Positions 16,246 through 23,702 of a DNA stretch of 35,395 nt are shown piece after piece. The position numbers were made by a program, and so were the translations under genes. The notes beneath the pieces are model-generated. The model was not told the origin of the DNA. It worked only from the letters and a program-made list of their open reading frames with translations, and searched no databases. Position 1 is the first letter of the stretch, and every line of letters begins with the position of its first letter. This DNA is from Acetobacteraceae bacterium (GTDB lineage: Bacteria > Pseudomonadota > Alphaproteobacteria > Acetobacterales > Acetobacteraceae): assembly GCA_009693865.1 (NCBI GenBank), contig SHWL01000029.1, positions 1 to 35,395 on the forward strand, given 5' to 3'.

Positions 16246-16464
16246 ATGAATGTGGAAATCGAATATTGCGGCATGTGAGGCTATGAACCACGCGCCCGTG
16301 CGGCGCGGGATCAGATCCTCAAGGCTCAGAGTACGGCGGCCGTGACGCTCAAGAAATCTGGCGGCGGCGTGTTTGAGATCGTCGTGGACGGACGGTTGGC
16401 CTGGTCGAAGAAGGCCACCGGGGCGTTTCCGACGGACGAACAGGTGATAGCTACAGTAGGGTGA
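16246..16464 (+). CDS. SelW/Rdx-family selenoprotein with in-frame TGA (selenocysteine)
   Basis: A 72-residue thioredoxin-like Rdx protein, decoded only if the TGA at 16276-16278 is read as selenocysteine. It then gives IEYCGMU followed by GYEPRARAAR, the CxxU redox motif of the SelW/SelT/SelH family in its usual place near residue 8-11. The C-terminal part has SGGGVFEIVVDG and WSKKATGAFPTDEQV, which match the family's conserved GVFEV-DG and SKK--GRFP blocks. The match on both sides of the TGA argues against a real stop. AGGAG lies 8 bases before the ATG, and the gene sits 21 bp after glnD. A SECIS-like hairpin follows the TGA directly. Rdx proteins are thought to be small thiol/selenol oxidoreductases. 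The selABC genes are not in the window. Confidence 0.85.
16285..16312 (+). promoter_or_regulatory. Bacterial SECIS-like hairpin after the selenocysteine TGA
   Basis: Inside the coding sequence, CGCGCC at 16291-16296 pairs perfectly with GGCGCG at 16302-16307 around the 5-base loop CGTGC. Two further C-G pairs (16288-16289 with 16308-16309) add past a bulged A at 16290, and G-C and A-T pairs continue after an A-A mismatch. The loop starts 18 bases after the TGA and has G as its second base. As I recall the bacterial consensus, the loop lies about 16-37 bases from the TGA with a G among its first two positions, which this meets. SelB binding is inferred. Confidence 0.75.
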
Positions 16465-16479
16465 CGACGCTGTAGCTCG

Positions 16480-16506
16480 GCCCCCCGGACAGTTTTCCCG
16501 GGAGGC
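16480..16506. terminator. Hairpin between convergent genes
   Basis: GCCCCCCGG at 16480-16488 pairs with CCGGGAGGC at 16498-16506, with one mismatch and a 9-base loop containing TTTT. It lies 15 bases after the selenoprotein stop and 29 bases before the convergent FYDLN gene's end, so it could terminate both transcripts. No T-run follows on the plus strand. Confidence 0.5.
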
Positions 16507-16535
16507 TCAAACCGTGCTTGCGTAAGCCGCCCGCG

Positions 16536-16880
16536 TCAGACGAGCGCTTTGCCATCATCAGGATCGACTTCGATCTCGATTTCAACGTCGGTATCGTCAT
16601 CGATTTCCGCGTCATCGTCGTCGGGGATGTCTGCTTCTTCAACGTCATCCACGACGAGATCGTCGACGGTTTCCAACTTTTCCTCGGCCGCGACCGGCAG
16701 CGGCCGGCGGCTGAAGGCGCCCCGATCCGAGGAGGCGCGGAGCGGGCGGTACATGCGCGGCTTCGGCGGTGCCTGCACGGCGTGACACTTAAAACAGACC
16801 ACCGGGCTTCTGTTCAGGTCGTAAAACCGTTCGGCACACGCTTCACAGGTATACTTGGTGCCGAATTCCGGCTTGCTCAT
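16536..16880 (-). CDS. FYDLN acid family protein (TIGR02300)
   Basis: A 114-residue small protein of unknown role, widespread in Alphaproteobacteria. The N-terminus has a zinc-ribbon pattern, CEAC then CFKC, with the family's FYDLN sequence between (residues about 11-32). The rest is a strongly acidic, Asp/Glu-rich low-complexity tail. The start is the ATG at 16880 with GAGGA just upstream; the frame is open further but the added residues are not family-like. It lies 10 bp after the stop of the small membrane protein gene, so the two probably form an operon. The function is not known; an RNA-polymerase or nucleic-acid-associated role would be a guess. Confidence 0.88.
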   Translation of the reverse strand: MSKPEFGTKYTCEACAERFYDLNRSPVVCFKCHAVQAPPKPRMYRPLRASSDRGAFSRRPLPVAAEEKLETVDDLVVDDVEEADIPDDDDAEIDDDTDVEIEIEVDPDDGKALV

Positions 16881-16890
16881 CGGGTTTTCC

Positions 16891-17244
16891 TCAGCCAGCC
16901 TTCGTGTGGAGTTTATCGGCGCAGGCGCGCGCAAGGGCGTCATTGCCTGATGGCTTGCCGTCCTGCGAAGCCCAGCCGGCCTTCATGACGATGTCAGCGC
17001 GCGAATACGAAGATTGTTCGGCCTGAAACTTCGTCAGCGTCGCCGTGTTCGGATCGCCCTGGGCCTTCGAGACACAATAGGGCAGCAGCGCCGCGACGAC
17101 CGCGGTACCAGCAATCTCCTGCGCCATCTTCTCGGACGTTGCCGCCGTGGTCCATCCCAGTTGGGAGAACCCGAAGATCGACATCGCGACCGCGCCAGCC
17201 ACAGCCCCCCAGATGCCGGGCTTTAGTCCAGTGGGAATGTTCAT
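16891..17244 (-). CDS. Small single-span membrane protein, function unknown
   Basis: A 117-residue protein I do not recognise by name. Residues about 10-35 form a hydrophobic segment (IWGAVAGAVAMSIFGFSQLGW) that would be a signal anchor or uncleaved membrane span. The rest is soluble, has two cysteines (in PYCVSKAQ and RACADKL) and shows a plausible alpha-helical pattern, probably periplasmic. The ATG at 17244 is chosen over an upstream in-frame ATG at 17274 because it starts right before the hydrophobic segment. It is the first gene of a two-gene operon with the FYDLN protein. Similar short proteins with this layout occur in Alphaproteobacteria, but I know of no tested function. Confidence 0.7.
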   Translation of the reverse strand: MNIPTGLKPGIWGAVAGAVAMSIFGFSQLGWTTAATSEKMAQEIAGTAVVAALLPYCVSKAQGDPNTATLTKFQAEQSSYSRADIVMKAGWASQDGKPSGNDALARACADKLHTKAG

Positions 17245-17400
17245 GGATTTTTCTTCGTGTTCTGGAGGGAACAATATCCCCCCAACGTAGGATTGAGGTT
17301 TCTATATGGGGTGCGGTTTTAGCATTACATTAACGGGAGAAAAATAAATCAGCAGCGATTTGTATCGGGCGATGAAGATTCGACGTCAAATGGACCGGAA

Positions 17401-17838
17401 TTACTCAGCGGACTTCAGATCGCGTATCACTTCTGGTTTTTGCATCAGAAGATTGATCTTGGTCGCGTAATCCAATGCCTGATCCGGCTGAAACGATAAA
17501 TCAGGAATCCGGCGCAAGGTCAGCGCCTGTCCCATCCGCGTCCGCATCCAGGGAGTCGCGCGCTTCAGCGCGGGTAGCAGTGTCTCGACATCCGTCCGTC
17601 CCAATCGGGAAATAAAGGCGATCGCGTGCTTCAGATCGGGGCCGATCCGCACCTCGCTGACGGTGATGTCGGCTTCAGCGAGGTCGGGATCGCGGAATTC
17701 GCGCCGGGTGAACACATCCGCCAGCACGTGGCGGATTTCTTCTGCCACGCGCAACTGACGCTGCGTCGGCGCGGGATCCCGCGCCTTCCTGGGTTTTGGG
17801 GGAGAGGCGCGCGTCTCCCGCCGCGGATCCTTGCTCAA
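17401..17838 (-). CDS. rbfA: Ribosome-binding factor A
   Basis: A 145-residue KH-like protein that binds the 30S subunit late in maturation and helps process the 16S 5' end. The family blocks are present: [35 protein letters not shown] and [26 protein letters not shown] basic, proline-rich N-terminal extension of about 25 residues precedes the domain. It is the last gene of the rimP operon. Its TTG start at 17838 overlaps the infB stop (TTGA), implying translational coupling, and no in-frame ATG lies near it. Length fits the alphaproteobacterial family. Confidence 0.93.
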   Translation of the reverse strand: MSKDPRRETRASPPKPRKARDPAPTQRQLRVAEEIRHVLADVFTRREFRDPDLAEADITVSEVRIGPDLKHAIAFISRLGRTDVETLLPALKRATPWMRTRMGQALTLRRIPDLSFQPDQALDYATKINLLMQKPEVIRDLKSAE

Positions 17839-20618
17839 CCCGGAACCATCTCCGTCTCAAAGCACTCGACCACGTCGCCTTCCTGCAGATCGTGGAAATT
17901 GGCGAACGACAGGCCGCATTCGTAGCCGCGAGCCACTTCGCGCACATCGTCCTTGAAGCGCTTCAGTTGCGACAGTTCGCCACTGTGGATCACCACGTTG
18001 TCGCGCAACACCCGGACGCCGGAGCCACGCTTGACCAGCCCGTCGGTAATCATGCAACCCGCGACCTTCCCGGTCTTGGTGATGTTGAACACCGCGCGGA
18101 CCTCGGCATAGCCCAGGAATTTCTCGCGGGCTTTGGGGGCGACCTTGCCGCGGACGAGTTTCTCAACGTCGTCGGACACCTCGTAAATGATCGAGAAGTA
18201 GCGGACGTCGACACCGTCCCGCTGCGCCATTTCCCGTGCCTGTGACGTGGCGCGGACGTTGAACGCGATGATGACGGCGCTGGATGCTTTCGCCAGTTGC
18301 ACGTCGCTTTCGGTGATCTGTCCGACACTGGCCAGCAGCACGCGAACCTTCACTTCCTCGTGTTCCAGCTTCATCACCGTGGCCTGAATCGCCTCGGAGC
18401 TGCCTTGCACGTCGGCCTTGATCAGAATGGCGACTTCTTTCTGCACGCCGGCCTGAATCCGCGCCAGCATATCCTCCATCGTGCCGCGAGCGCCGGCCTG
18501 GGCACCAACCGTTTTCTCGCGCTGGCGGCGTTCGCGGAATTCGGTGATTTCGCGGGCGCGGGCTTCGTTCTCGACCACGACGAAGGGTTCGCCTGCCATG
18601 GGAGCGCCGCTTAGCCCCAAAATCTCAACGGGACTCGACGGGCCGGCCATGGTGATCGGTTTGCTCTTGTCGTCCAGCATCGCCCGGACCCGGCCCCATT
18701 CCGAGCCGGCGACGACAATATCGCCTTGTTTGAGCGTGCCGCGTTGCACCAGGATCGTGCCAACGGGGCCGCGGCCGCGATCCAGCCGGCTTTCGATGAC
18801 CGAGCCTTCCGCCGTCCGGTCCGGATTGGCGCGCAGATCGAGGATTTCGGCCTGTAGCAGGATGGCTTCCTCCAGCTTGTCGAGGCCGGTCTTCTTCAGC
18901 GCGGAGACTTCGACGTCCTGAGTCTCGCCGCCCATTTCCTCAACGACGATCTCGTAGCTCAACAGTTCCTGGCGTACCCGGGCTGGATTGGCGTCGGGTT
19001 TGTCCATTTTGTTGATGGCGACGATGATCGGCGCGTTGGCGGCCTTGGCGTGACGGATCGCCTCGATGGTCTGCGGCATGACCCCGTCATCGGCGGCGAC
19101 GACGAGCACGACGATGTCGGTGACCGAGGCGCCGCGGGCACGCATCGCGGTGAAGGCTTCATGGCCCGGCGTATCCACGAAGGTAATGCGGTCGCCTGAG
19201 CCAAGTTTCACCTGGTAGGCACCGATGTGCTGCGTGATGCCGCCCGCCTCCCGGCTCGCGACATCGGTTGCGCGCAAGGCATCCAGCAGCGAGGTCTTGC
19301 CGTGGTCGACATGGCCCATGATCGTAACGACCGGCGGCCGGATCACCAGATCCGTATCGATATCGGCCTCGCCCTCCAGTCCCATTTCCACGTCGGATTC
19401 CGAAACGCGGCGGGCGCGGTGGCCGAATTCCTGCACCACCAGTTCCGCGGTATCGGCATCGAGCGTCTGCGTGATGGTCGCCATCACCCCGAGCTTCATC
19501 AGGGCCTTGACCACGTCCGGCACGCGGGCGGCCATGCGGTTGGCGAGTTCCTGCACCGAAATATGCTCGGGAAGGATAACGTCCCGCACGACGCGGACCT
19601 GGTCCGACCGCAGCCGTTCCAGATCGGCCTGGCGGCGTTCCCGTTCCCGCTGACGGCGGACCGAGGCGAGCGAGCGAACGCGGTCGTCCTCACCTTCGAT
19701 CGCTGCCTGGACGTCGATTCGACCGGTGCGGCGGCGGTCGTCGCCGCCCTTTTTCGCGATGACGACGGTGGGCTTGCGCGGCACCATTCCAACACCGGGA
19801 CGGCGCACGGGCCGCGCGTCATCGTCGTCGTCAGCGGGCCGGGCACCACCTGGCCGCAGCCGCAACGTTTCTCCGGCGGGTGTCGCCGCCCCTGCCTGAT
19901 CGGTCGCTGGCGTCGCGCCTGATCTGGCGCCCGCCGCGCCACCGGTACGAGCAAGCCCATGCCCGGTGGGTTCCGTCGGCGCCTTCGCCTGAAGCGGCTC
20001 GCGCGGTTGCGGGGCGGGCATCGGGGCGGGAGCTTCGGTCCCATTCGCCGTCGCTTCGGCGGTCAGGCGGGCGTGTTCAGCCGCCGCCGCGTCTTCAATC
20101 GCCTGATGGCGGGCGTCCTCCGCGGCCTGGAGGCGGGCTTCCGCCTCTTCGATCTTGCGGCGTTCGGCATCCTCGGCGTCGCGGCGCGCGTCTTCTTCCG
20201 CCTTACGTCGCGCTTCCTCGGCGGCGGACAGAATGGAGATTTTTTCCTGTTCGCGGCGTTCCGCGTCGCGCCGCGCTGAATCGCGCTGCTGCTCGACCAG
20301 AGCGCGTTGGCGCGCCGCCAGTTCCGTCGCGGTCAGTGCGCGTCCGGCGCCCGGCACGGACCGTGCCGCGGGGGCACCGCCTCGCGCGGTGGGTGGCACA
20401 TGGCCTGGCGCCGCCGATGGCAGACCCGCGGCCGCCGCCGGTTTGGCCGCGATGCCCGCGCGGGACTTCCGCACCTCGACCTGCACGACCTTCGATCTGC
20501 CATGGCTGAAGGTCTGCCGCACGGAGCCCGCGTCCACGGTCCGCCCCACTTCCAGCCGCGCTGCTGGCCTGAGGGAAAGACGTCCCTTGCCGCCGTCCTG
20601 ATCGTTGCTTTCGCTCAT
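17835..20618 (-). CDS. infB: Translation initiation factor IF-2
   Basis: A 927-residue GTPase that brings initiator tRNA to the 30S subunit and promotes subunit joining. A short N-terminal IF2-associated region ([17 protein letters not shown]) is followed by a long, low-complexity Ala/Pro/Arg/Glu-rich stretch with a probable coiled coil at about residues 100-190. The GTPase core starts with [14 protein letters not shown] near 430, then VDTPGHEAF and [10 protein letters not shown], all canonical. The C-terminal domains bind initiator tRNA and end in ETEMVPG. Length matches alphaproteobacterial IF-2 (about 850-1000). The start is the ATG at 20618, 3 bp after the ylxR-like gene. Confidence 0.97.
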   Translation of the reverse strand: MSESNDQDGGKGRLSLRPAARLEVGRTVDAGSVRQTFSHGRSKVVQVEVRKSRAGIAAKPAAAAGLPSAAPGHVPPTARGGAPAARSVPGAGRALTATELAARQRALVEQQRDSARRDAERREQEKISILSAAEEARRKAEEDARRDAEDAERRKIEEAEARLQAAEDARHQAIEDAAAAEHARLTAEATANGTEAPAPMPAPQPREPLQAKAPTEPTGHGLARTGGAAGARSGATPATDQAGAATPAGETLRLRPGGARPADDDDDARPVRRPGVGMVPRKPTVVIAKKGGDDRRRTGRIDVQAAIEGEDDRVRSLASVRRQRERERRQADLERLRSDQVRVVRDVILPEHISVQELANRMAARVPDVVKALMKLGVMATITQTLDADTAELVVQEFGHRARRVSESDVEMGLEGEADIDTDLVIRPPVVTIMGHVDHGKTSLLDALRATDVASREAGGITQHIGAYQVKLGSGDRITFVDTPGHEAFTAMRARGASVTDIVVLVVAADDGVMPQTIEAIRHAKAANAPIIVAINKMDKPDANPARVRQELLSYEIVVEEMGGETQDVEVSALKKTGLDKLEEAILLQAEILDLRANPDRTAEGSVIESRLDRGRGPVGTILVQRGTLKQGDIVVAGSEWGRVRAMLDDKSKPITMAGPSSPVEILGLSGAPMAGEPFVVVENEARAREITEFRERRQREKTVGAQAGARGTMEDMLARIQAGVQKEVAILIKADVQGSSEAIQATVMKLEHEEVKVRVLLASVGQITESDVQLAKASSAVIIAFNVRATSQAREMAQRDGVDVRYFSIIYEVSDDVEKLVRGKVAPKAREKFLGYAEVRAVFNITKTGKVAGCMITDGLVKRGSGVRVLRDNVVIHSGELSQLKRFKDDVREVARGYECGLSFANFHDLQEGDVVECFETEMVPG

Positions 20619-20621
20619 GCC

Positions 20622-21470
20622 CTACCCGTTGGTACTCGTCGCGTCGTTGATTCCAGCGGTTTCCCGCCGCGTCGCACGGTGCGACGTTAAGTCTGGTTCC
20701 GCCTGGCGCGACAAATCTTGTGCCGCGCGCGGCGACGTAGTTCGCAGCCCGGCCAGCCGGCCCGCCTCCATGACGATGGAACTGGCCAGCCGGCCAGGCG
20801 CCACCACCACATGCACCACGTTCTCGTGCCCGAAGACCCGCCCCAGCTCGGCGCCCGTCAGCGGGTCGAGAACCGGGACCGTCTCCTGGACCGCTGACCG
20901 AAACCGGGTCCGCTCCGCCTCACTGCCATCCGCGGCCTGTAACACAAGCCCGGTTGGATGGCTTCGCATCCAATCACGCGCCTTTTCGAACCCGGCGATC
21001 GCCTGGCCCGCGCGCCGTGCAAGGCCGAGAAAATCGCCAATCCGCCGAACCAGCGCCGTTTCCAGCAGGGCAGGAAGATCGGGGGACACCAGAACCGGAC
21101 CACGCGCGGCCCGAGCAATCGCCCGGACCAACTCCCGGCCTTTCGTGCCAGGCCCCGCGTCAGGTCGCGCAGTGCCATCTTTCACCGCGCCATCTTTCGC
21201 CCTTGGGCCATCTTTCGCCCTTTGGGGGCCTTCTATCACATCCCCCGAGGCACTCAACCATATTCCCCGGCCTGGCAGCTTCCCGGCGAGGTCAGGGATC
21301 AAGGCACGTTCGGGACTGACGACAAATCGAAACATTTGCTCCTTCGGCAGACGCGCGCGAGTGACCGCGCAGCGGCGCATCGGACCTGTTTCGGGTTCTT
21401 CGCCTTCCGCGTCAACGGCTGAGTTGTCCGCGAGCTCAGTCGTGGCCTGCCTCCCCGGCCGGCGCGGCAT
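20622..21470 (-). CDS. YlxR/DUF448 RNA-binding protein with L7Ae-like domain
   Basis: A 282-residue protein in the usual operon position between nusA and infB. Residues about 31-78 form the YlxR fold (RRCAVTRARLPKEQMFRFVV, then LPGRGIWL), and residues about 120-215 resemble the ribosomal L7Ae-like RNA-binding domain (LARRAGQAIAGFEKARDWM). A short insert rich in Lys, Asp and Gly repeats AKDG between the two. YlxR proteins bind RNase P RNA in some Gram-positives; here a role in RNA processing or ribosome assembly is likely but not shown. The ATG at 21470 overlaps the end of nusA by 35 bp; the next in-frame ATG at 21380 would leave the YlxR motif at the very N-terminus and is the alternative start. 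Confidence 0.88.
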   Translation of the reverse strand: MPRRPGRQATTELADNSAVDAEGEEPETGPMRRCAVTRARLPKEQMFRFVVSPERALIPDLAGKLPGRGIWLSASGDVIEGPQRAKDGPRAKDGAVKDGTARPDAGPGTKGRELVRAIARAARGPVLVSPDLPALLETALVRRIGDFLGLARRAGQAIAGFEKARDWMRSHPTGLVLQAADGSEAERTRFRSAVQETVPVLDPLTGAELGRVFGHENVVHVVVAPGRLASSIVMEAGRLAGLRTTSPRAAQDLSRQAEPDLTSHRATRRETAGINDATSTNG

Positions 21471-22983
21471 CCGCCTCGCTGGCCTCTTCCTCGAACCAAT
21501 GCGCCCGCGCGGCCATGATGACCGCGTTGGCGGTGTCTTCGTCCATTTGCTCGGCGCCGATGATCTCGATCAACTCGTCAGAGGCAAGATCCCCCAGATC
21601 GTCCAGGGATTTGATGTCTTTTTCGCCAAGCGCGACGAGCATGGCGGGGGTGAACACGTCGAACGCGGCGACATCGTCGGAAACGCCCAGTTCGATGCGC
21701 TTGTCGTTCAGCTCATTGTCGCGGCGGGTGAGAAAGGTTTCGGCGCGCCGGATCAGTTCCTCGGCGACACTGTCGTCGAACCCCTCGATCGCCGCGACTT
21801 CGTCGACCGGGGTGAACGCGAGTTCTTCGACCGTATTGAAGCCTTCGGTCACCAGCAGGCCCGCGATCATGTCGTCGACGTCCAGCGCGTCGACAAACAA
21901 GCCGGAGCGGCGGCGGAATTCCTCCTGGCGGCGCTCGCTTTCCTCGGCCTCGGTCAGGATGTCGATGTCCCAGCGCGTCAACTGACTGGCGAGGCGGACA
22001 TTCTGGCCGCGGCGGCCGATGGCGAGGCTGAGCTGTTCGTCGGGCACCACCACCTCGACCCGTCCGGCTTCCTCGTCGAGCACGACTTTGGTCACCTCGG
22101 CGGGGGCGAGCGCGTTGACGACGAAGGTCGCGGCCTGTGGACTCCAGGGAATGATGTCGATTTTCTCACCCTGGAGTTCCTGTACCACGGCCTGAACGCG
22201 GGACCCGCGCATGCCGACACAGGCGCCGACCGGGTCGATGGAGCTGTCGCGGCTGATCACCGCCATCTTGGCGCGTGAGCCCGGGTCGCGGGACACCGCC
22301 TTGATCTCGATGATGCCGTCATAAATCTCCGGCACCTCCTGCGCGAACAGCTTCGCCAGGAAGCCCGGATGCGTGCGGCTGAGGAAAATCTGTGGTCCGC
22401 GCGGTTCCTCGCGGACGTCGTAGATGTACGCGCGGACACGATCGCCATTGCGAAAACTTTCGCGGGGAATGAGCTCGTCGCGGCGCAGCAGGGCCTCGGC
22501 CTTGCCGAGTTCGACCATGAGATTGCCATACTCGGTGCGCTTGACCGTGCCATTGATGATTTCGCCGACGCGGTCCTTGAATTCCTCGTACTGCTTCTTG
22601 CGCTCATACTCGCGGACGCGCTGGACGATCACCTGTTTGGCGGTCTGCGCGGCGATGCGGCCGAAATCGATCGGCGGCAGCGGATCGACGACGAAATCGC
22701 CCACGGCCTTGTCCGGGAACAGCTTCAGCGCGTCCCGCGCGGACATCTGGGTTTCCTCGGTCTCGATCGTCTCGACGATTTCGGTCCAGCGGGACAGGCG
22801 CACGTCACCGGTCTTACGGTCGATCGTGGCACGGATGTCTTTCTCGTGGCCGTACTTGGCGCGGCCGGCTTTCTGGATGGCCTGCTCCATCGCCTCCAGC
22901 ACGTCCTCGCGTTCGATATTTTTCTCCCGCGCGACGGCGTCGGCGACCAGCAGCAGTTCAGGGCGAGCGATGGCGGTATCCAT
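21436..22983 (-). CDS. nusA: Transcription termination/antitermination protein NusA
   Basis: A 515-residue RNA-polymerase-binding factor that modulates pausing, intrinsic and Rho-dependent termination, and rRNA antitermination. Domains in order are the N-terminal RNAP-binding domain (1-130), an S1 domain around GDRVRAYIYDV (about 140-205), two KH domains with CVGMRGSRVQAVVQEL and IGRRGQNVRLASQL (about 230-345), and two acidic repeats in the C-terminus (helix-hairpin-helix-like, about 360-500). Length matches alphaproteobacterial NusA, which has this C-terminal extension. The ATG at 22983 follows AGAGG. It lies 47 bp after rimP and overlaps the ylxR-like gene. Confidence 0.97.
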   Translation of the reverse strand: MDTAIARPELLLVADAVAREKNIEREDVLEAMEQAIQKAGRAKYGHEKDIRATIDRKTGDVRLSRWTEIVETIETEETQMSARDALKLFPDKAVGDFVVDPLPPIDFGRIAAQTAKQVIVQRVREYERKKQYEEFKDRVGEIINGTVKRTEYGNLMVELGKAEALLRRDELIPRESFRNGDRVRAYIYDVREEPRGPQIFLSRTHPGFLAKLFAQEVPEIYDGIIEIKAVSRDPGSRAKMAVISRDSSIDPVGACVGMRGSRVQAVVQELQGEKIDIIPWSPQAATFVVNALAPAEVTKVVLDEEAGRVEVVVPDEQLSLAIGRRGQNVRLASQLTRWDIDILTEAEESERRQEEFRRRSGLFVDALDVDDMIAGLLVTEGFNTVEELAFTPVDEVAAIEGFDDSVAEELIRRAETFLTRRDNELNDKRIELGVSDDVAAFDVFTPAMLVALGEKDIKSLDDLGDLASDELIEIIGAEQMDEDTANAVIMAARAHWFEEEASEADAAPAGEAGHD

Positions 22984-23030
22984 GAGGGCCTCTGTTTTTC
23001 TCTGGCGATGGTTCTGGTTCGTGACAGGCG

Positions 23031-23555
23031 TTAGTTCGTGACAGGTGCCGGGGCGGTGAAGGCGATCAGCGCGTCAGTCAGCACGAGTTTGGCGCGGCGG
23101 ATATCGCGTAATGGCAGCGCCGCCTCGGTACCGTCGTCAAGCCGCAATTTACCCTGGTCTTCGTCCGCGCCCAACACGATCCCGGAAAACCGCTTGCGGC
23201 CGTCAACCGGGAACAAGGTCTCGACCCGCGCGAGGTGGCCGGCGAAGCGGTTCCAATCTTTCGCCCGTGTCAGCGGGCGATCGATGCCAGCCGAACTGAC
23301 CTCCAGGCTCCAGGCGCCGGGGATCGGGTCTTCGACGTCGAACACAGTACTTAGGTAGTGGCTGATCTGCTCGCAATCCTCGACCGCGATTAGGCCGCCA
23401 TCGGCACGGTCGGCCATGACCTGGACCGTCGGCCGTTCACGGCCAAGCACGGCGAGGCGCACGAGCTCGAAGCCCATAATTTCCAGGCGTGGCGCGACAA
23501 TGGCGGTCAGTTTGGCCTCCAGAGTCAGCGGCGCGGTGTCGTTCGGTTCATCCAA
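23031..23555 (-). CDS. rimP: Ribosome maturation factor RimP
   Basis: A 174-residue factor for 30S assembly. The family pattern is clear: [25 protein letters not shown] at the N-terminus, the [21 protein letters not shown] block, and [18 protein letters not shown], with the SSxGxDRPL signature. A C-terminal SH3-like domain follows. It is the first gene of the rimP-nusA-ylxR-infB-rbfA operon. The only in-frame start near the conserved N-terminus is TTG at 23553-23555, right after the T-run of an intrinsic terminator, and no Shine-Dalgarno is visible. The nearby ATG at 23551 is in another frame and meets a stop after 8 codons. Confidence 0.93.
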   Translation of the reverse strand: MDEPNDTAPLTLEAKLTAIVAPRLEIMGFELVRLAVLGRERPTVQVMADRADGGLIAVEDCEQISHYLSTVFDVEDPIPGAWSLEVSSAGIDRPLTRAKDWNRFAGHLARVETLFPVDGRKRFSGIVLGADEDQGKLRLDDGTEAALPLRDIRRAKLVLTDALIAFTAPAPVTN

Positions 23556-23584
23556 AACAAAAAAGGCGGCCGGTTAAGGCCACC
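23554..23584 (-). terminator. Intrinsic terminator abutting the rimP start
   Basis: On the minus strand GGTGGCC (23584-23578) pairs with GGCCGCC (23571-23565) around TTAACC, with one G-T pair, and is followed by TTTTTTGTTTT. This is a textbook Rho-independent terminator. It may end transcription of the upstream TPR gene, whose stop is 119 bases before it. It also lies inside the rimP leader, immediately before the TTG start, so it may act as an attenuator. Confidence 0.82.
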
Positions 23585-23618
23585 CCCCGTAAAGCAGCGG
23601 AGAACTTGGTGTATGCAT

Positions 23619-23647
23619 TACGTAGCGGAACGGGGGGCGGATGACAA
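23619..23647 (-). promoter_or_regulatory. Candidate rimP operon promoter
   Basis: Read on the minus strand, TTGTCA (23647-23642; 5 of 6 to TTGACA) is separated by 17 bases from TACGTA (23624-23619), a poor -10. Transcription starting about 7 bases further would give a leader of roughly 55 bases that contains the terminator. The site is proposed by spacing only. Confidence 0.35.
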
Positions 23648-23702
23648 GGGGCACCCGCGCCAACGCTCACTGGGCGACGGGAATGGCAGCCAGAGGCCGC
23701 CC

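Noticed and set aside
16246-16464. The SelW-like frame as a pseudogene with a nonsense TGA
   Set aside because: The TGA falls exactly at the Sec position of the CxxU motif, the downstream sequence keeps family blocks with no other disruption, and a SECIS-like hairpin follows.
23525-23551. An 8-codon leader peptide from the ATG at 23551 in the rimP start region
   Set aside because: It overlaps the rimP N-terminus in another frame, has no Shine-Dalgarno and no repeated regulatory codons; chance explains it.
23556-23702. An initiator tRNA upstream of rimP, as in E. coli (metY)
   Set aside because: No cloverleaf, TTCGA-type T-loop or CCA-type acceptor is visible; the hairpin there is a terminator.
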